A stretch of DNA of 21,712 bases, from the IMG/VR virus record IMGVR_UViG_3300035698_017044, positions 1 to 21,712 of that record. One strand, written 5' to 3'. Below, one piece after another: positions 20,484-21,712 of this stretch. The stretch is from a virus. A program made the position numbers and the translations under genes. Numbering within the stretch: the first letter of the stretch is position 1; every line of letters begins with the position of its first letter. The notes beneath the pieces were generated by a model that was given only the letters and a program-made list of their open reading frames with translations, did no database searches and had not been told where the DNA came from.

Positions 20484-20588
20484 ATGGCTTTTAACTTTAA
20501 AAACGCTGCAATTGTGAATTTTATACTTTCAGGTTTAGCAGTCCTTTTAATAATTTTGGTGGCATCACTTGGAGGTTGCAATGGTTGA
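20484..20588 (+). CDS. 34-residue hydrophobic membrane peptide
   Basis: This reading frame is below the usual length cut-off: a polar head (MAFNFKNAAIVN) followed by one hydrophobic stretch (FILSGLAVLLIILVASLGGC) and the last two residues NG. GGAGGT lies 7 nt before ATG 20484, a strong ribosome binding site, and the stop overlaps the next start by 8 nt, so translational coupling is likely. The SLGGC near the end looks a little like a lipobox, but only two residues would follow the Cys. It lies in the early operon between MuB and the zinc-finger gene. Function unknown; a membrane-acting host-takeover or toxin-like peptide is possible. Confidence 0.6.
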   Translation: MAFNFKNAAIVNFILSGLAVLLIILVASLGGCNG

Positions 20589-20790
20589 TTTTGCAGATGT
20601 AGCAAGCGATCTGGAGCAAGAGCGACTTCAGCAATCACTTCAAAACCGCGCCCAATTTGAAGGCGAAAGTGAACATGAATGTATTTATTGTGGCAATGAA
20701 ATTCCACTGCAACGGCGAGCTTTAGGCAACGTAAAACTTTGCATTGACTGCCAAACAGCCGTTGAAAACGACTCAAAACATTTTAGATAG
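20581..20790 (+). CDS. DksA/TraR-type C4 zinc-finger protein
   Basis: This 69-residue protein has an N-terminal helix (MVDFADVASDLEQERLQQSLQNRAQFE) and a four-cysteine zinc finger (ECIYCGNEIPLQRRALGNVKLCIDCQTAVE), the layout of short TraR/DksA relatives. TraR-type proteins enter the RNA polymerase secondary channel and adjust promoter choice without ppGpp; phage versions could favour phage promoters. ATG 20581 has GGAGGT 4 nt upstream, inside the 3' end of the 34-residue peptide gene. The frame is open to TTG 20569, but that start would lose the ribosome binding site. The next gene starts 9 nt downstream. Confidence 0.85.
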   Translation: MVDFADVASDLEQERLQQSLQNRAQFEGESEHECIYCGNEIPLQRRALGNVKLCIDCQTAVENDSKHFR

Positions 20791-20799
20791 GTGGCATAT

Positions 20800-21042
20800 A
20801 TGAATACAAATCAAAAACGCCAGAATTTTGCAAAAGACTTAGACAAATTGATGAGTGATCAATATGTCTTAGTACCTAAGCACTTAAATTTAGATGAATC
20901 ATTTGATCATTACATTGGTGATGTTTGCGGCATTGAACCAACAGATCATGAGAATGAATACGGATTTACAACAGATGGTTTACGTCAATTGTGGGCAGCA
21001 GCTGTTGCTCACACACAAGCACAATCTAACAAACAATTTTAA
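20800..21042 (+). CDS. Hypothetical early protein
   Basis: This 80-residue acidic protein begins MNTNQKRQNFAKDLDKLMSDQYVLVPKHLNLDESFDHYIGDVCGIEP and ends GLRQLWAAAVAHTQAQSNKQF. There is no membrane segment, metal site or known motif that I recognise. ATG 20800 has AGGTGG about 5 nt upstream; the frame also opens with GTG 20791. It is packed between the zinc-finger gene and the Gam-like gene and so is part of the early operon. Real by spacing, ribosome binding site and codon pattern; role unknown. Confidence 0.65.
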   Translation: MNTNQKRQNFAKDLDKLMSDQYVLVPKHLNLDESFDHYIGDVCGIEPTDHENEYGFTTDGLRQLWAAAVAHTQAQSNKQF

Positions 21043-21057
21043 TTTTAAGGAACAGAT

Positions 21058-21561
21058 ATGGCACGTACAAGTTTAAAAGAACCTCAACTTAAAAGTTGGG
21101 AAGCTGTAGATCAGGTATTGATTCAGGTAGCTGAAATTAAGCGTGACATTGATTTGGAACAAGCAGCTTGTAATGAACAAGTTGATCAAATCAAAGAAGC
21201 TAGTAAGAAAAAAATTAAGCCTTTAACTGATCAGCTAAAAGCACATGAACTGAAATTAAAAGAGTTTTGTGAGCATCGTAAAGCTGAATTTACTCAGCTC
21301 AAAACAAAAAAATTGACGCATGGTTCTGTAGGTTTTCGTTTATCTACAACTGTGTCAATTCCAGACCCAACTTATACATGCCAAGTTCTTAAACAATTAG
21401 GACTTGATCATTGTATCCGACTAAAAACTGAACCAGACAAGGAGGAAATTAAACAACTCACTCAAACACAACTTGCCGAAATTGGGGCAAGTGTAAATAC
21501 ACGCAACTCTTTTGGATATGAGATTGCAATAGTTGACCCTACTGCAACCTCTGCACATTAA
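21058..21561 (+). CDS. gam: Mu Gam-like host-nuclease inhibitor
   Basis: The 167-residue protein is close in size to Mu Gam (174). A long N-terminal coiled-coil helix pair (AVDQVLIQVAEIKRDIDLEQAACNEQVDQIKEASKKKIKPLTDQLKAHELKLKEFCEHRK) is followed by the conserved strand region LTHGSVGFRLSTTVSIPDP, then LGLDHCIRLKTEPDKEEIKQL and a terminal IGASVNTRNSFGYEIA. Mu Gam is a Ku-like dimer that binds DNA ends and shields them from RecBCD-type exonucleases during infection and transposition. The ribosome binding site is AAGGAA, about 7 nt before ATG 21058. Position after MuA/MuB and before later early genes matches Mu-like phages. Confidence 0.9.
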   Translation: MARTSLKEPQLKSWEAVDQVLIQVAEIKRDIDLEQAACNEQVDQIKEASKKKIKPLTDQLKAHELKLKEFCEHRKAEFTQLKTKKLTHGSVGFRLSTTVSIPDPTYTCQVLKQLGLDHCIRLKTEPDKEEIKQLTQTQLAEIGASVNTRNSFGYEIAIVDPTATSAH

Positions 21562-21583
21562 AAAATTTTCTAGGAATTAATCA

Positions 21584-21712
21584 ATGAATAAATCAGAACT
21601 TATTGAACATATTGCCAAATCTGCTGGCATCAATAAAACCCAAGCAACAGCTGCTCTTCAGGCTGTTGAAACAGGTGTCATTGATACGCTTGCAAATGGT
21701 GGTGAAGTCACT
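21584..21712 (+). CDS. HU-family DNA-binding protein (5' part, runs off window)
   Basis: The 43 residues visible, MNKSELIEHIAKSAGINKTQATAALQAVETGVIDTLANGGEVT, are the N-terminal helical dimerisation region of an HU/IHF-type protein ('NKSELI--IA--AG--K--A--A--A'). The beta-arm region lies beyond the window. AGGAA precedes ATG 21584 by about 7 nt. Mu transposition needs HU/IHF to bend the phage left end and the enhancer, so a phage-encoded copy in the early operon would make the reaction less dependent on the host protein. Whether it is full length cannot be seen. Confidence 0.9.
   Translation, partial: MNKSELIEHIAKSAGINKTQATAALQAVETGVIDTLANGGEVT

Noticed and set aside
1-21712. Prophage ends (attL/attR), CRISPR arrays, insertion sequences, rRNA genes
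   Set aside because: No host junction, terminal TG/CA repeat set, spaced repeats or IS transposase was seen; the window appears wholly internal to the prophage.

Overview
The window is most of a Mu-like transposable prophage. The likely host is an Acinetobacter or a close Moraxellaceae relative; this is inferred from the AT-rich composition, codon use and protein style, because no host gene lies in the window. The decisive genes are a D,D(35)E transposase, its MuB-type ATPase partner, a Gam-like nuclease inhibitor, and a Mu-type head module (DUF3486 small terminase, gp28-like large terminase, DUF935 portal, MuF protein, gpG, protease/scaffold, gpT capsid, DUF1320, DUF1834, tail sheath).

The layout is divergent around a switch near 15.7-15.8 kb. 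To the right, on the + strand, lies the early module: a Cro/Ner-like regulator, a small membrane protein, an IclR-type winged helix, a coiled-coil protein, MuA, MuB, a 34-residue membrane peptide, a DksA/TraR-type zinc finger, a small unknown, Gam, and an HU-family gene cut by the window end. To the left, on the - strand, lie the S24-type repressor with a downstream lipoprotein and terminator (a probable lysogeny operon). These are followed by endolysin, holin, two small late proteins, terminases, portal, head genes and the start of the tail. As I recall it, this divergent arrangement resembles phage BcepMu more than Mu itself.

The late module is interrupted at 8.2-10.8 kb, between large terminase and portal, by an accessory block: a D12-class adenine methyltransferase on the - strand and two AT-rich + strand genes. 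These encode a zinc-ribbon/DUF4145 protein and a two-TM coiled-coil membrane protein, both transcribed against the late operon. Each + strand gene is preceded by a diverged copy of the same roughly 120-nt leader, whose 16-bp stem and CTCTAA loop are kept by compensatory changes. A short GGAA-N4-TTCC-type motif recurs at five gene or module borders. The region between methyltransferase and portal is packed with inverted repeats, and a tRNA-like cloverleaf sits between the MuF and gpG genes.

At the left end the tail sheath gene stops after 94 codons and runs out of frame into the 3' part of an unrelated, probably structural, reading frame. This looks like an internal deletion or rearrangement, so the prophage may be defective for tail assembly even though its early and head genes look intact. 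The MuF protein carries a C-terminal extension resembling phage-borne BECR-type nuclease/toxin domains.
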